Of a DNA stretch of 64,000 nt, positions 45,281 to 56,006 are shown piece by piece. Every line of letters begins with the position of its first letter. Positions within the stretch are counted from its first letter, which is position 1. Origin of the DNA: Auricularia sp. M13 (taxonomy: Eukaryota; Basidiomycota; Agaricomycetes; Auriculariales; Auriculariaceae); NCBI GenBank assembly GCA_037042915.1, contig CM073193.1:1860001-1924000 (forward strand), written 5' to 3'. Below the pieces are notes generated by a model that was given only the letters and a program-made list of their open reading frames with translations, was not told where the DNA came from and ran no database searches. The translations under genes and the position numbers were made by a program.

Positions 45281-46289
45281 AGATGGCGGCTTACTGCGTT
45301 GGCGGCGGCGGCAAGTACATCCTGAAAGTTGCGTCAGGCCCATGTTCAGTGCTCATCTGGCTCCATGAAATGAAACTGCAGGAAATGCATGCTCGAAGCT
45401 GTACACAGTCGTTTCAGGCGATTTCTGCTCGCTGATCGAGTCAAAGACGGGCTTAAAGCCGCGCAGCTCCAAGCTTTCAACCCGTGGATGGACGCCAATT
45501 GCGACCTTCAAGTGGGGCAGGTGTTGTGCGTGGGTCCGTTCGCCGTCCACAACGTCCACAACCACCACGACGAGCAGAACCACTACCACCTCAGCGCCAG
45601 CCTCGACGCCTACGAACATCGCTACTGGAACTTGGACAAAGTGAGCTCGGTAATATCAGTGACCGCGAGTGGCTCGGCTAAACCTTTCCCAGCTGCACGA
45701 GTTATTGTTCGTCCCTCCTCCTCGCAGCTTCGCCGTTCATCATACTGAACACTCTACCTCCTCGTAGACACTGTCAAGCTGGGCGATGACTGCGCCGCCA
45801 TCGATACTACGTGAGGAGTCTGTCCTTCCTCGAGAACAGCATCATTCACGCCTTTTCTAGATGCAAGATCGAGTTCAGCAATTTCCTGCGCTGAAACCCT
45901 GAGATATCCACTTCCTGCAGCAGTGCGTCCTCAGGCTGCCCTCTTTGCATTTCGCGTCATCCTAATATAAGAATACTAGATCTGCAGCTCGCTGTATGTG
46001 CTATTCCTTCGAGTTATCCTCAGAAGCCCATGCTGAGTGCTCATCGCAGGCGTACTGTGTCAAGGCCACACCGGCCCCGTGCGCCAAGATTTACACCGTC
46101 GCGAGCGGCGACTTCTGCTCCAAGATCGAGACCGCAAACGGCATTACAGACGCGCGCTTGCGCTCGCTGAACACTTGGATCGATGCCGCATGCGGTAGGT
46201 CATGGCCATAGAAAGTCTGAGACATATTGCTCATGATCTTGACGCGCGGCGCAGACCTGCAGCCGGGTCAGAACCTCTGTTTTGGGTAA
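45281..46289 (+). pseudogene. LysM-domain protein gene, probably broken
   Basis: Three LysM-like units can be read. Unit 1: KLYTVVSGDFCSLIESKTGL, continuing one frame over as AAQLQAFNPWMDANCDLQVG and QVLCVGP. Unit 2: TVKLGDDCAAIDTT near 45770, then after a splice KIEFSNFLR, a TGA where the family has Trp, and NPEIS. Unit 3: KIYTVASGDFCSKIETANGI, TDARLRSLNTWIDAACG and, after an intron, DLQPGQNLCFG with the stop at 46289. LysM proteins bind chitin or its oligomers and often hide fungal wall fragments from hosts or competitors. The start is unclear; a signal-like RLTALAAAASTS lies near 45290. The frame change in unit 1 and the stop in unit 2 point to a pseudogene, unless base errors or unseen introns explain them. 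Confidence 0.6.
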
Positions 46290-46909
46290 CCTGTGATGGC
46301 AGAATCCGTCCTGTCGCTTCCGCTTCAACTAAAGTATTCATTCATTCATCTGTGGCCTTGTCGAGTCGTGAGACGTTGGCTGTTGTTGGCTGATAGCCAG
46401 TCAATCATGTCCGAATTGCTCTTCGCTCCGTGTTGTTTCTACTACTCACAATGATTCGGCATCGGGTTGGCCTCGAGGTATCACAGTATATTGGACGAAA
46501 GCTCAGTATCTACTTGACGGAACCTGCAAGGCCAAGCAGCAGCGCAGAAAATGATGACGCAAATGACATCGATTACGACCCAAGGGGAGAGAAGCGAGCT
46601 ACGTACTGTAGACTAAACCAGGTGATAGTAGGAGAGCGTTACACACTACAAAATCCGTATAGAGCATGCGAGCGGAGGAGTCCATACTGAGGCGAAGAGT
46701 ACACGATGCAATAAAAAAGAATGTGTCCAGCCAAATGTTAAAGGTTGAGGGTGGAGCGTTGAATGCTGCGGGGGAAACCGGGCGATGGTGAAGGTGTGTG
46801 TGGGAATGCATAAAGTGCGGATGATGGGATGAGAGGAGTGGAGCCGCCACCGGCTATGGGGGAAATGGCGCAGATGCAGCAGACAGGGAGCGCGAGAGAG
46901 GACGGAGGC
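46290..46909. other. Intergenic, convergent 3' ends
   Basis: About 620 bp between the LysM stop and the phosphatase stop. No gene is seen. Confidence 0.4.
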
Positions 46910-49900
46910 CTACGCAAGCCAGATAGCGCCCTGCTGCGCGTACCACTCCCTCGCCTCGCGCAGCATAGCGCCGGCAACCCGATCCCAATCGCGCAGCACC
47001 TCCTTGCGCTCCCTCTCGCGGCGCGCCCAGTCGACCTTCTTCACCGTCATCTCAAACGCCGCGCTCACCGGCCGATGGTCGCTCACGTCCACCTCCCACC
47101 TTCGATAACTGCCCTCGAGACACCGCACGCGCTCCGGCTCGCGCGCGCGCACGAGCACGCGGTCGCACCACGCCGGCGCGCGCCGCTTCTCGCTCGTGTC
47201 GTACGCGTCCGACCGCCTGTCGTACTTGTACGTCGGCGCGAACGCGATGCGCGCCGCCTCGCGGAACACGCGCAGCCGGAAGTATGGGTTGCCCGCCAGC
47301 TCCTTGAGCAGCTGGTCGTGCTGCAGCAGAAAGTCGTAGTCGCCGCCGCGCACGTAGGACATGACGGCCTCGCGCCGCTGGTCGATGCGGTAGTTGAGGT
47401 CCCCGTTCAGCTGCGCCCGCACGTTCAACCTTCAGCCAAAAAGTCAAGCAACCGACTCACGAAGCAGATTTCATGGTCCAGGATCATAGACCCATCGCCT
47501 CCCCCGACATAACTGACATCCCATCTAGCATCCGAGCCCTCAGAAGGCGAGAATGCTGCGCGGTCTTCGAGTATAGCCGCGACGTCCGCATTGCGCGTCT
47601 TGACGTGTTTCTGCCCCGCCGCAAGATGGCAGTTGACAAAACACACGCTCGAGTCGTCAATGACGAAGCGCGCCGCAATAGCGCCCTAAATACCCAAGTC
47701 AACCCAGTACCCCGATCACAAACCACGCCCACAACGCACCTTATTGCCATATCGCCCACCGAGGCCGCGCTTGACCGTGCTGACAGCAACATCGCGCAAC
47801 GACGCGACTTCGGTGCTCTTGACGAATATACACGTGAACAGCCCGACGAGGTTCTCCGTATGCACGACAGTATACGGGCACGTCGCCGGCATCGCAACGC
47901 GCACAGCGAGGACGAGCGCGTCGTGCCAGAGCTTATAGCTGCGCGACACCTTGCTCGAAATCGAGCCGTCCGCCTTCTTCTTGTTCCCGCCGAGCAGCAC
48001 GTTCTCTGCACCATCGTTTCGTCAGCACCCAAAGAAATCAAAAGAAAAAAAAAGCACGCAAAGAATCGAAATATGAGGAAAAAAGCAAAACGAGGAGACG
48101 GACGCACTGGCAGTAAGCTTCCGGCTCTCGAGGTCGATCAACTCCTGGAATCCAAACACAATCACATCCGGAGTCTCCACGCTCTGCAACAAGTTTTCCA
48201 AAAACGTGACGTTCGCCGGCGAGCCCGTGAGGCCGTCCGGCCGCGCAGCGTCGACGTTCCACGTGCAGATGAGCGTGCGCAGCGCGCGGTAGGTGCAGAA
48301 ATGGCGCTCGCGCTGGAGCAGCTGGTCCTCTGCACAAAATCAAGCGATGATCAGCCACCGCCAAACCGAGACTGAGAAAGAAAAGGACATACCAACCCAC
48401 TCCCCGCCCAGCAGCCCATCCCAAAACCGCACACACTCGTCCCGCCCCACACTCCACACGCCCACCCTGCCGGTCTTAACGATCCCAACGACGTCAACGC
48501 CCAAGCGCAGCACGGGCAGCTCGCCATGCGCCTTCCACACGTTCGTCGCGCGCCACGGCCGCGCGCCGACGTCGTATGCGGCGATGTACCCCGAGCGCCC
48601 GCCGGCCCACAGCCGCGCGCCGACGCCGGCGAGCGCGAGCACGTCGCCCGCGCCGATCTTCAGCGTCTGCACGCACACCGGCGCGCTGCGCCCTCCATCC
48701 GGCGAAGACGTGGAAGTGGGAGAGGGAGATGTGGTGGTGGTATCCCACAGCGAGACGACGCCGCCCTCGTGCCCGAGGAAGACGACGCCGGGCTGCGCGG
48801 GCAGCGTCGCGCCGCACGTCACCGCGCCGACGTCGTGCGTCGGCAGCACCGCGCACGCCGCCGCGCCGCCGCTGCGCAGGTCGTACGCGCGCAGCGTCCA
48901 CTGCCCGCCGCTCCCAGTAGACGAAATATTGTCCACGCTGGTGGCGCTCGCAAAGCCCTTCTTGAGCGTGCTGCCCAGATTCAAATTCGAGTTACTCCCC
49001 GCGGGGGTGCCGCCGCCGCCCGCGGCGCTGGCCGCCCACATCCAGCCCGCATGGACGCCCACAAAGCCCGTGCGCTCCGGCAGGCGCACCAGCCGCGCGC
49101 TCTGGCGCAGCACGCCCGCGCCGCCCTTGCCGCGCGCGCCCGCCCAGCGCAGCGCCTTGCCGTTCTCGTCGACAGTCACCATCTCGCGCTCGCCGAGCAG
49201 GATGTGGACGACGGCGCCGCTGTGGATCGCGCTGCGCACGTCGACCACGCGCCCGGACCACGCGTCGAGCTCGAGCAGGTGCCCGTCGCGCGTCCCCAGC
49301 CAGACATACCGCCCCTCCTCCTCCTCGCCCTCCAGCGCCGGCCGGAATTCCGCGGCAGTCACGCGGTGCTCCTTGGAGCGCCACTCCAGCCCCAGGTCGC
49401 GCACGTCCAGCGTGATCACCGGCGCCGGCGCCATGTGCGGTGGGAGCGTGGCGTCGCAGTATGCGGACTCCTCGCCGGACAGGTCGAAGATGCGGATGGT
49501 CGAGCTCGCGATGAGCACCGTGTGGCCCGCGACGGCGACGACGCCGGTGTGCGCGGGCACGTGCAGCGCGGCGCTGTGCAGCAGCGGCGGGCGCCGCGAC
49601 GCCGACGACGCGTCGGGCATGTCGTCCAGCGTTTTCCGGCGGTACGGCATATGGCTCGTCCTTGTCGACGGCGAAGGCGCGAGCTCCGCATCGTCTTCCG
49701 AATCAGACGAGCTCCCGCCCGGCGACGTTCTGCGCGTAGGCAGCGGCGCGCCCGGAGCAATTATTCGCGTCGGCGGGGGCGCGAGGTGCGGGCGCGCGGG
49801 GGGCGGCATAGTCGCCGACGGCCTTGGAGGAGGGAGCGGGCTGGGCGGGCCTTTTGGCGTCGGTGTCGTGGCGACTGTCGCGATTTTGTTCTGAGGCGGA

Positions 49901-51062
49901 TTCGGCGTCGAAGGCCTCGGCGGCAAGCTGGGCGATGGAGAATTCGGAGCACCGCCAGGACGCGAGGGCAGCGGGGGCGGCGGCGCTAATTGCGGACTGC
50001 GCGAGGGGAGCATCGGCGGCGGCGTGTCGCTCGTCGGAGAGCCGGAGCTCGTGCTGCCCTGCCGCCGCACAGGCAGCGGCGGTGGGTGCACGCTCAGCGA
50101 GCCCGTGCTGCCCGTGCCCGGACGCGCAGGCACGGGCGGCGGCGGGCCGCGTTCGTGATTGTTGTTGCTGCACTGTTGCGGGTCGTCGCACGTGCTGCTG
50201 CTGCTGCTGCTACTACTCGTCTCCGAGGACGAGCGGCTCCACAGGTCGCCATTCAGCGAATGCCCGGAATCCGAGTCGCCCGTGACGTGCGTCGATGTGG
50301 GGCGCGAACGTGAGGGCAAAGGCGGCGGCGACGGGCTGGGCGGCTGCTCGTGCGCGCTGCTTTCCGAGGGCTGTGGGCGACTGACTGCTATCCGCGGCGG
50401 GCGGGTCAGGCGGTCTGGGATGGGCGGCGGCTTGTGCTGGCCGCTGGTAGACGCGACAGGCGAGGCGGGGCGCTGCCAGTCTCGTTTTGACGGCGAAGGC
50501 GGCGGGCGCGGCGAGGGGGCGCGCTCGATGCTAGATCCGGGGCCGGCGCTGCTGGTGCGAACACAGGGGTTAACAGTCAACAAAGGTCATAATGAATGAA
50601 TAAATGAATGTATATCCCGCGTGGAAAGCGCAAGACTTACCCTGCAAATTTCGAGCGCAGGCTAGCCACGCCGCCCGACGGCGGCTCAGATTCGATTGTC
50701 GGCGGCGCGCTGTTGAACGCCGGCCGCACAGGCAGCGACGGCAGGCCCGAACTGAGCTGGGCGTTCGAGCTACTGCTGGTGCTGGCGACGGGCGGGGTGG
50801 GCACGGGCCGCGACAGCAGCGCACTGCGCGTCGGCGTCGGCGTCGTCTCGTGTTCGCTGGGCGCCGGCGAATGCGACGCGGACACCACGCGCCGCGGCAC
50901 GACAGGCGGCCCCGGGCGCCCGCGCCCGAGCTCGTGCGCGATGCTCGCCCGGGGCTTGTGGTTGTGGCCGGCGCTGGGAGTTGCGCTGCCGGCGGCGAGC
51001 TGCTCGAACCGCGAGCGCAGGCTGCTCACGGGCGGCGGCGGCGACGGCGGCGGCGAGCTCAT
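46910..51062 (-). CDS. Inositol polyphosphate 5-phosphatase with WD40-type N-terminal propeller
   Basis: Removes the 5-phosphate from inositol phosphates or phosphoinositides, so it shapes membrane identity and traffic. Exon 1 (51062-50637) starts MSSPPPSPPPPVSSLRSRFE. The large second exon (about 50575-48392) adds several hundred Pro/Ser-rich disordered residues. It then encodes a propeller with degenerate WD-like blades (GRYVWLGTRDGHLLELDAWS, VVFLGHEGGVVSLWDTTTTS, LWAGGRSGYIAAYDVG, RVGVWSVGRDECVRFWDG). Further exons give LICTWNVDAARPDG and DVIVFGFQELIDLESRK. The phosphatase core follows: SVCFVNCHLAAGQKHVKTRN, LNGDLNYRID, FAPTYKYD, PAWCDRVL and SDHRPVSAAFE, all catalytic blocks present. It ends WYAQQGAIWLA. 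The layout resembles plant FRA3-type enzymes. Some acidic and basic antisense ORFs over this gene are shadows. Confidence 0.9.
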
Positions 51063-51778
51063 CGTTCAGCGTTCTGTTGTACAATATTCAGAGCGCGCGG
51101 GGTGTAGCGTCGAGTTGGAGCGCGAGGACGCGCTGCGATGGCGCAGCAGCCAGAGGGGTGGTACGACTCGGCCGACGCCGCATTGCTGTCATACTCCTCC
51201 CGTTCACCTTGTCCCTTCTTCATCTGAGTCTGTGGTTATAAGCTATATAAAATCACAATTATCTGCATATTAGAACGCATAACCACACAATCCAAGCCTC
51301 CGAGCTACAATCGCTGTGTTCAGTTCCAGTTCAGTTCCCTGCTACACTTTTAGCGCCCGTGATCATTCCACACCCTAAATATAGGAGACTGTCCTCGCCA
51401 GCAGCTCAGAGCTGGCCATGACAGGAACAATTCGAAGGAACCCAACGGCCCTGGGCGTCTCCCGAATCAACTTCCTATCGCGGACAGCGACCGAGCGACG
51501 TGGAAGGTAATAAGTAACAGGATGCAATTGACGACCCCGCGTGCCGTAAGTTGCATTATCACCGAGCACGGACTTAACGCGACGGACACCGTCGCGATCA
51601 ACCGACGTGAGACTGAGAGTCCGAGGATAAAAGTTTGTATCAAGGGGGTGTTCTATTCAGTGGGCAAGCAAGGCGGGGGATACATGGATGTGGCGGCGGC
51701 GGAAACATGGGCGGGGGCGTCATGGCGATGGTGATGTAGAGGACAGAGCAAAGCGAGAGTAAAAGGGGATAGGACTGG
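51063..51778. other. Intergenic upstream of the phosphatase
   Basis: Promoter side of the phosphatase and 3' flank of the next minus-strand gene. No gene is seen. Confidence 0.4.
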
Positions 51779-51881
51779 GCATACAGCGAGGGTGGGACAA
51801 CAAGCGAGCATACAGCGAGCGCGGGACAACAGGAGGGCAGCAGTGAGTGTGTACGAGAGCGGGATATCATGAGGCATACAG
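51779..51881 (-). repeat. Three GCATACAG (CTGTATGC) motifs 3' of the 51898 gene
   Basis: Copies at 51779-51786, 51808-51815 and 51874-51881, within a purine-rich stretch that also repeats GGGACAACA. On the mRNA strand of the flanking gene the motif reads CTGTATGC and would lie in its 3' UTR. The same motif recurs at 54082-54159. Confidence 0.6.
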
Positions 51882-51897
51882 AAAGGGTATGTGGGGT

Positions 51898-52663
51898 CTA
51901 AATGTGCTCGGGCCAGTGCGCGACCAGCTGCGCCTTCCTGTACAGCTCCAACCACTCGCGCACGGTGAACTCTTCGTCGTCCGCAAGCTTCAGCGCGGCG
52001 GAGCCGTCGGCGAACCTGAAGTAGAACGCCTCGGGCTGCACCTCGTCGCCCTCGTACTCGTACTGGTCCCGCAGAAGCTCGCACATCTTGTCGTGAAGCA
52101 TTTGCGCCGTATAGGCGTCGCCGAAGTTCATAGACTGCGCGAGGACCCAGCGCGCGTCGACGGCGAGCGCGTCGTAGGCGTCGTTGGTGAGCTCCTCGAG
52201 CTCGTCGGGCGTCAGGTGCGCGAAGATGGGATCGACGGCAGCGCCGCCGTCGCTCTCGGAGTCGTCGTCCGCGACGTCGGGCGCCTTGCAGTCGTTGTCG
52301 GTCTGCGTCTGCGTCTGAGCATGTCACGTGAGCGGCGGTTCAAGAGGACGAGGACGGGCGATGGACGTACCTCAGGCTCATCTGCGTCGTCACAGTCGGC
52401 CACGCCGCGCTGCTCCTCCGACGCGTCGGACACGCCGGGCTTGCCGGCGTCGTTCGACGCGTCTTCGTCGTCAATAGTAGCACCGGCCAGAAGAGTGTTG
52501 GTGCGTTCAGTAAGCGGCGTGCGCGGGGGCCTGCCAGTCTGCGGGCGAATCAGCGCCTGTACAAGAACATCCTGATTCCTGACGCGCACTGGCGTGGTAG
52601 ACGTACGTTCGCCGTGTAGCCCGTCGCGGCGGGCGAGGAAGGAGTTGACGCGTTCGCAGACAT
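51898..52663 (-). CDS. Hypothetical acidic protein
   Basis: Three exons are inferred. The first is 52663-52607. The second starts at 52556 (ALIRPQTGRPPRTPLTERTN) and ends DADEPE. The third runs TDNDCKAPDVADDDSESDGG to the stop at 51898. The C-terminal half looks folded: LTPDELEELTNDAYDALAVD, then MLHDKMCELLRDQYEYEGDE and AFYFRFADGSAALKLADDEE. No known family is recognised. Acidic runs are like those of the next gene at 54226-54843, and both carry the CTGTATGC motif downstream, but the proteins are not convincingly related. Confidence 0.65.
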
Positions 52664-52780
52664 GAGTGCTCAAGTCGAGTAACGGAAATGGGTGGGTGGT
52701 AGAGGGGGCGAGTGCGGATGCAAGTTGGGAGATGCGGGCACTGGGGGAGGAGTGAGGGAACGAGCAGCGTCTCGCCGCCC

Positions 52781-52788
52781 CTTATAAA
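52781..52788 (-). promoter_or_regulatory. TATA-like box of the 51898 gene
   Basis: TTTATAAG on the minus strand, about 118-125 bp before the ATG at 52663. Confidence 0.4.
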
Positions 52789-53559
52789 CCTTTCAAGCAA
52801 GGAATGATGCGGCCGCGGCAAGAACTCGATCACTGGCTCACTGGCAGGCGGCGCTTGAAACCGTCGGGCTTCTCCAGCTTCTCGACGCTCGCGGAACTGC
52901 GCGGCCGTCGGGACTTGCCGTCGTCCCATTGTCCGGGTGTCAAAACACACGCACACACCAGCTGGCGGCTCCAGATGGACCACGCTCCGATGGGGTCCGA
53001 GATAAGACGGTGCAGCAGCATGGCAACGCGCTGGAAATGAACGGCTGGCTAAACGGCAACCGTCCCGCACGTCTGCTCATGATCAGGCTGCGGGATCGTC
53101 CGTGCCCGCCGCCCGGCCTATCGTGGAGAGCGCCAGGGGCCAGCTGGACGGAAAATTTTTTTGGGCTCCAGGCGCATCTGCGCCTTACTGCCGTACACAG
53201 GCGCTAATTCTTTGTACCAAATCATTTGCTAAAATCGCGCTTCAAGTTCTGAGATGCAGACGACGCCGCCGGCAATAGCGGCCTCTCGTGTGCTCAGCTG
53301 CAAGCCCCTCAAGCTTGCGGCTTGCGGCTTGCTGCCACAGAGCATTCGAAAGACGACGCACTCTCCGGAAGCAACCATCCGCCCGGCGGCACCCGGCATG
53401 CGTGGTGGGGAACGGCATCTTGGTTCTTATCGTTAGTAACTGACTCCTGGTATCAACGCCCACGTGTACAGTACATCGATTGACGTCATGCTATTTTTCC
53501 GCGCGCTTGGGGGTTGTGGCAACAAAGAGGGCAGAGGGCGGTATTATTGGAATCGGCGG
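52789..53559. other. Intergenic, left of the TIR element
   Basis: About 770 bp with no supported gene. CTTGCGGCTTGCGGCTTG, a short direct repeat, lies near 53310. Confidence 0.4.
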
Positions 53560-53567
53560 AACTAGAC

Positions 53568-54062
53568 TTAGGATGCTGTTAAAAAGTCGCCAGGACTTTT
53601 TAACGAGTTTAAAACACAATGTGTTTAAAACAGGCCGTTAAAAACACTGTTAACAACATATGTGCCATATATAGACAGTACAATCAGCAGCTGGAAGCTG
53701 AGACTGTCTGTATGTTATCCAGCTGCGATTTTTCGACCACACAGTGTGCAGAAAGTGATAGTTGACGGTTTGAAATGCCACTCTCAGTGTCCGTGGCTAA
53801 ATCTCACCCCTCACCCCCAGTCTGAGGTGTATCCAGCTGCTGAGTAATCACAGACGGTGTTGGAAGACTGAATGAAGTCAAAACATGTGGGAAAACATGT
53901 ATTAGACCGCACATTGAGTGGTCTCATGCAGAATCCCAGCTTAATGATATGTACATACTGAGTTAAAAACATGTTTCCAGCGGCGGCTGGGTGTTTAAAA
54001 CGTGTTTTAAACAGCCTGTTAAAAACAATGTTTTTAACTTGACCCTTTTCCACAGCGTCCTA
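53568..54062. mobile_element. 495-bp non-autonomous TIR DNA transposon, hAT-like MITE
   Basis: The ends form imperfect terminal inverted repeats: TTAGGATGCTGTTAAAAAG on the left and, reversed, TAGGACGCTGTGGAAAAG on the right. Both sides are flanked by the perfect 8-bp direct repeat AACTAGAC (53560-53567 and 54063-54070), read as a target-site duplication. The interior has no transposase. It is AT-richer than the surroundings and full of short GTTTAAAAC and GTTAAAAAC inverted motifs. An 8-bp duplication with TAGG-type ends fits the hAT superfamily; that is inference. The perfect duplication suggests a young insertion. Confidence 0.8.
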
Positions 54063-54081
54063 AACTAGACTACAACTCGGA

Positions 54082-54159
54082 GCATACAGGATACATCAAT
54101 CAAGGAGAGCATACAGGAGAGCATACAGGAGAGCAGGACAACACATGCAGAGCATACAG
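54082..54159 (-). repeat. Four GCATACAG (CTGTATGC) motifs 3' of the 54226 gene
   Basis: Copies at 54082-54089, 54109-54116, 54121-54128 and 54152-54159. Two of them are in a 12-bp direct repeat (GAGAGCATACAG). They sit between the TIR element and the stop of the minus-strand acidic gene, in the place of its 3' UTR. Confidence 0.65.
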
Positions 54160-54225
54160 CAATTGATGACAACACGATTGGAAACAACATGGACGACTGC
54201 AATGGACTCGAGAGAAACACTGCCT

Positions 54226-54843
54226 TCACCCGACCAGCTCCAGCTCGTCGGCGTCACAGCCGAGCTCGCGCAGCATTTTGTTCATCTCCTGCAGGCGGTC
54301 GGCGGTGTCAATGATCTGCTCCTCGAAAACGGACGACTCGCAGGGCGTCGCCAGCGCGTCTGCGTCGGGGTTGTCTGACTCAGACTGGTCTGAGTCAGAC
54401 GGCTCGTCGTGCGCCTTGTCCGTGTTGGCATTTTTGGCGGGGGAGTCAGCGCCTGCTGGCGCGTTGTAATGGTCGGGCCCAGAGTAGGTGTAAAACGACG
54501 GATACATGCCGGCTGGGATGTATCAATAAGGGAATTGTGGGTACACGGCGGTCTGAAGCGTGCCTCGGCCGTCATCGTTGGCGTCAGCGTCGTCTTGCGC
54601 GTCCTGATGGTGGGTGCCGGTGCGGCTGCGCAGAAGCGCTTTGTACTCGTCGGCCTCATATGCGAGATACGTGTTGTAGAACCGCTCAATGCTCTCCGGG
54701 GTAACCTCATCGGACTCGTCGGACGTAGCCTCATCGGACTCGTCGGACGTGGCCCTGTCACTGCCGCCTTGCGCTTTGCGGCTGTTGTCATCTTGAACCT
54801 CCTCCTCATCAGGCTGGGTCTCATGGACACCAAATACCATCAC
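54226..54843 (-). pseudogene. Acidic repeat protein with an internal TGA
   Basis: One continuous frame of about 205 codons from MVFGVHETQPDEEEVQDDNS to ADELELVG, interrupted only by TGA at 54523-54525 (context QFPY*YIPAGMYPS). The first part has a tandem ATSDESDE repeat, then TPESIERFYNTYLAYEADEY. The second part is Tyr/Pro-rich, then acidic (SDSDQSESDNPDAD), then a helical ending (IIDTADRLQEMNKMLRELGC). Composition is the same on both sides of the stop, so the two halves were surely one gene. A frame-keeping intron over the TGA was not found. It may be a recent nonsense mutation, a base error, or read-through. No family is recognised. Confidence 0.5.
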
Positions 54844-56006
54844 CCAATAATGACAGAGGAGTCACTCCGAAAGGGCGATGATGACGGCATCTTCTTCGGG
54901 AGGATGTGTCCTGATTGTCCGCAAGGATTCATGCAGCTGAACAATATGCGGCTTCCAGACCTTGTTTTGCAGTGGGTCTGATCCCAGGTCGAGGAATAAA
55001 AGTCTGTAGAAATTAAAAAAAAAAACGCGCCCGGCTCGCGCGCGGATGATGGCCTGCTGCTCAGGCTAGTGGCGGAGTCGCATGAGTAACACGCGACGAC
55101 GTGCAGAAGGGAGACGGTACGAACATCTGCATCAGCCTCACCAACAAAGGACGAGGTCTGCAATCCCGAGGACATAGCGGCAAGTGGTGTTTCGCGCAGG
55201 GGACGAGTGTGAGAGCAAGTGTCAGTCGAGCAAGGACGGTTGTGGCGGGGATGAGCATGCGGGCTGCAACCGGGGAAAATGTAGCTGGGAGGGAGAGAGC
55301 GAGAGAGAGAGCAGCGGATTTGCATCCCTGGTAAAGTAAGAGTGCGTGAGCGGTGTTTGTTTTGGAACCGCGACGTGTTCTCAGATCCCAGGCGGACCTG
55401 GACAAAAACTCACAAGATCACGTACGTTTATTGGTTCATTGGCACCCAACACTGCCAGAACCATGCTGGGACACGAGACAGGGCCCTGACTGCCTGTGTG
55501 ACAATAGCGAGGGGCCGGGCACGAGTTCTGGCGTGACACCACCTCGCGGCCGGAGGATTCCTCGTGGTCGTTGTCGAGGTCAATAGCAGAAGCAACGTCA
55601 AGGGGCTAAAGTAGGAGTGAGAAGGAGTGCGTCTAGATGAGATCTTGAGATCTTGACCCGTTCATGGACCATGCATCACAAGGCTGTCATCACCTGTGGC
55701 GTGAGACGCAAACAATACCACACTCATCCACTGCCACGCTGCTGCCGTCCGAATGAGCGCTCTGGCTCAGTGTGGTAGGTTATTGGCACCCCACAGGCCC
55801 ATATTCTGATCGCGATCATCCGTTTGCTACCCATGCGCCTCAGCCTATATGTTGATTGCGCTTCAGTGCGATCAGGCAAGCCACAAGCAGAGAATATTGG
55901 ACACAGTGGCAGCCAGCTTCCAGATAACATATCCATAAGGTGCACTGTCTTTCTATTACTGCAACCAAGTGCTGGGCCGAAAAATACTGGATACGTACAT
56001 CTCTGC
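54844..56006. other. Intergenic, gene-free
   Basis: About 1.15 kb. It holds an A-tract of about eleven at 55016-55026 and a GA-rich run (GAGAGCGAGAGAGAGAGC) near 55290. No gene is seen. Confidence 0.4.

Noticed and set aside
48526-49989. Very long plus-strand ORFs over the phosphatase (487 and 533 codons)
   Set aside because: Arg/Ala/Pro-rich with no domain. They are antisense shadows of the GC-rich second exon, whose minus frame carries the propeller.
51898-54843. The two acidic hypotheticals as a duplicated gene pair
   Set aside because: Shared acidity and shared downstream motifs are not backed by alignable folded regions.
55016-55026. A-tract as the tail of a retroposed copy
   Set aside because: No target-site duplication, gene fragment or retroelement sequence lies next to it.
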